NCBI GenBank assembly: GCA_021774355.1
Contig: JAJFJE010000163.1
Span: 1 to 6,790 of the forward strand
Length of the DNA stretch: 6,790 nt
Direction of reading: 5' to 3'
From: Alphaproteobacteria bacterium
Lineage (GTDB): Bacteria > Pseudomonadota > Alphaproteobacteria > Zavarziniales > Zavarziniaceae
The position numbers and the translations under genes are program-made. The stretch's first letter is position 1; each line of letters begins with the position of its first letter. Below the pieces are notes generated by a model, which was not told the DNA's origin, did not search any database, and saw only the letters and a program-made list of their open reading frames with translations. Shown here piece after piece: positions 6,320 to 6,790 of the stretch.

Positions 6320-6330
6320 GCGAATAGGGT
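6302..6330 (+). promoter_or_regulatory. Candidate ilvB promoter
   Basis: TTGACG (6302-6307, five of six consensus bases) and TAGGGT (6325-6330, three of six) are separated by exactly 17 nt. Transcription would start near 6337, giving a leader of about 65 nt before the ilvB ATG. The -10 flank resembles that of the serB candidate. The promoter overlaps the miaA stop codon. Confidence 0.55.
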
Positions 6331-6342
6331 GCGCCTCCGCTC

Positions 6343-6366
6343 GTCGCCCCCCGGGGCGCGGGCGAC
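6343..6366 (+). other. Hairpin in the ilvB leader
   Basis: GTCGCCC (6343-6349) pairs with GGGCGAC (6360-6366) in a 7-bp stem. The loop holds CCCGGGG-type bases that allow a competing inner hairpin, CGCCCC with GGGGCG. No T run follows, so it is not an intrinsic terminator as written. It could stabilise the leader RNA or terminate the miaA message weakly. No regulatory role can be shown from sequence. Confidence 0.35.
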
Positions 6367-6390
6367 CTGTCGTGCCCGATCGAGCAGCCC

Positions 6391-6397
6391 GAGGAAG
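6391..6397 (+). promoter_or_regulatory. Shine-Dalgarno of ilvB
   Basis: GAGGAAG lies 6 nt before ATG 6404. The in-frame GTG at 6401 is only 3 nt away, so ATG 6404 is the better start. Confidence 0.7.
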
Positions 6398-6403
6398 TCC
6401 GTG

Positions 6404-6790
6404 ATGAGCCAGAAGACCATGACCGGCGCAGAAATCATTCTGAAGGCCTTGGTCGATCAGGGCGTCGACACGATTTTCGGCTATCCGGGCGGGGCGGTGC
6501 TGCCGATCTATGACGCGCTATTCAAGCAGAACAGCATCAAGCATGTCCTGGTCCGTCACGAGCAGGGCGCGGCTCACGCCGCCGAAGGCTATGCCCGGTC
6601 GACCGGCAAGCCCGGCGTGCTGCTGGTGACCTCGGGCCCGGGGGCAACCAATGCCGTCACGGGCCTGACCGACGCCCTGATGGACTCGATTCCGATCGTC
6701 TGCCTGACCGGCCAGGTTGCCACCCATCTGATCGGCAACGACGCTTTCCAGGAAGCCGACACGGTGGGGATTACGCGGCCCTGCACCAAG
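6404..6790 (+). CDS. ilvB: Acetolactate synthase large subunit, N-terminal part; 3' end outside window
   Basis: This is the catalytic subunit of acetohydroxyacid synthase, the thiamine-diphosphate enzyme that condenses pyruvate with pyruvate or 2-oxobutyrate in the first common step of valine, leucine and isoleucine synthesis (family knowledge). The 129 codons present run open to the window edge. They hold the hallmark TIFGYPGGAVLPIYDAL (23-39), the ThDP-activating glutamate in RHEQGAAHAAEGYAR (Glu53), LLVTSGPGATNAVTGL, DSIPIVCLTGQV and the family stretch GNDAFQEADTVGITRPCTK. The sequence fits the biosynthetic, regulated type rather than the catabolic form; such genes are also named ilvI. In alphaproteobacteria the small-subunit gene and ilvC usually follow, but they are outside this window. 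Transcription probably starts just after miaA from its own promoter. Confidence 0.96.
   Translation, partial: MSQKTMTGAEIILKALVDQGVDTIFGYPGGAVLPIYDALFKQNSIKHVLVRHEQGAAHAAEGYARSTGKPGVLLVTSGPGATNAVTGLTDALMDSIPIVCLTGQVATHLIGNDAFQEADTVGITRPCTK

Noticed and set aside
6316..6327. Three-codon frame ATG AGC GAA TAG after miaA
   Set aside because: Too short, and it lies upstream of the predicted ilvB transcription start.
6372..6404. Ten-codon frame from GTG 6372 whose TGA overlaps the ilvB ATG (TGATG), a possible leader peptide
   Set aside because: No Shine-Dalgarno and no Ile, Leu or Val codons after the start; the overlap is probably chance.

Overview
The window is 6.8 kb of GC-rich DNA holding a conserved housekeeping block of the kind found in Alphaproteobacteria, probably Rhodospirillales-like. 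The basis for this is the gene order hflK-hflC-degP, convergent serB, divergent miaA and then the large subunit of acetolactate synthase, together with the alphaproteobacterial flavour of the MiaA and HflC proteins. The genus cannot be fixed from the sequence alone.

Left part (1-2900, + strand): the 3' end of hflK overlaps hflC by ATGA. A 117-nt gap follows, then a periplasmic Do-family (DegP/DegQ-like) serine protease. Together these form an envelope protein quality-control module: HflK and HflC modulate FtsH at the inner membrane, and the protease acts in the periplasm. The module ends in a strong intrinsic terminator (2855-2894). The gap before degP carries a cluster of GTCCA motifs in direct and inverted orientation that looks like an operator region.

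Middle (2900-5241, - strand): serB (phosphoserine phosphatase, last step of serine synthesis) lies downstream of a cyclopropane-fatty-acyl-phospholipid synthase gene (cfa). The two are 97 nt apart. A 16-bp tandem repeat runs through the serB stop codon, and serB appears to have its own promoter in the gap.

Right part (5242-6790, + strand): a 103-nt divergent region separates cfa from miaA (tRNA A37 dimethylallyltransferase). After an AT-rich miaA 3' end comes a good promoter candidate and a leader, then the first 129 codons of the acetolactate synthase large-subunit gene (branched-chain amino acid synthesis), which runs off the window.

All coding sequence is accounted for by seven well-known families. 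I found no mobile element, CRISPR, tRNA, rRNA or evidence of a new multi-gene system. The points that merit a second look are regulatory or structural: the GTCCA cluster, the 16-bp repeats, the matching serB and ilvB promoter sequences, the AT island before ilvB, and a GC hairpin abutting the cfa start codon.
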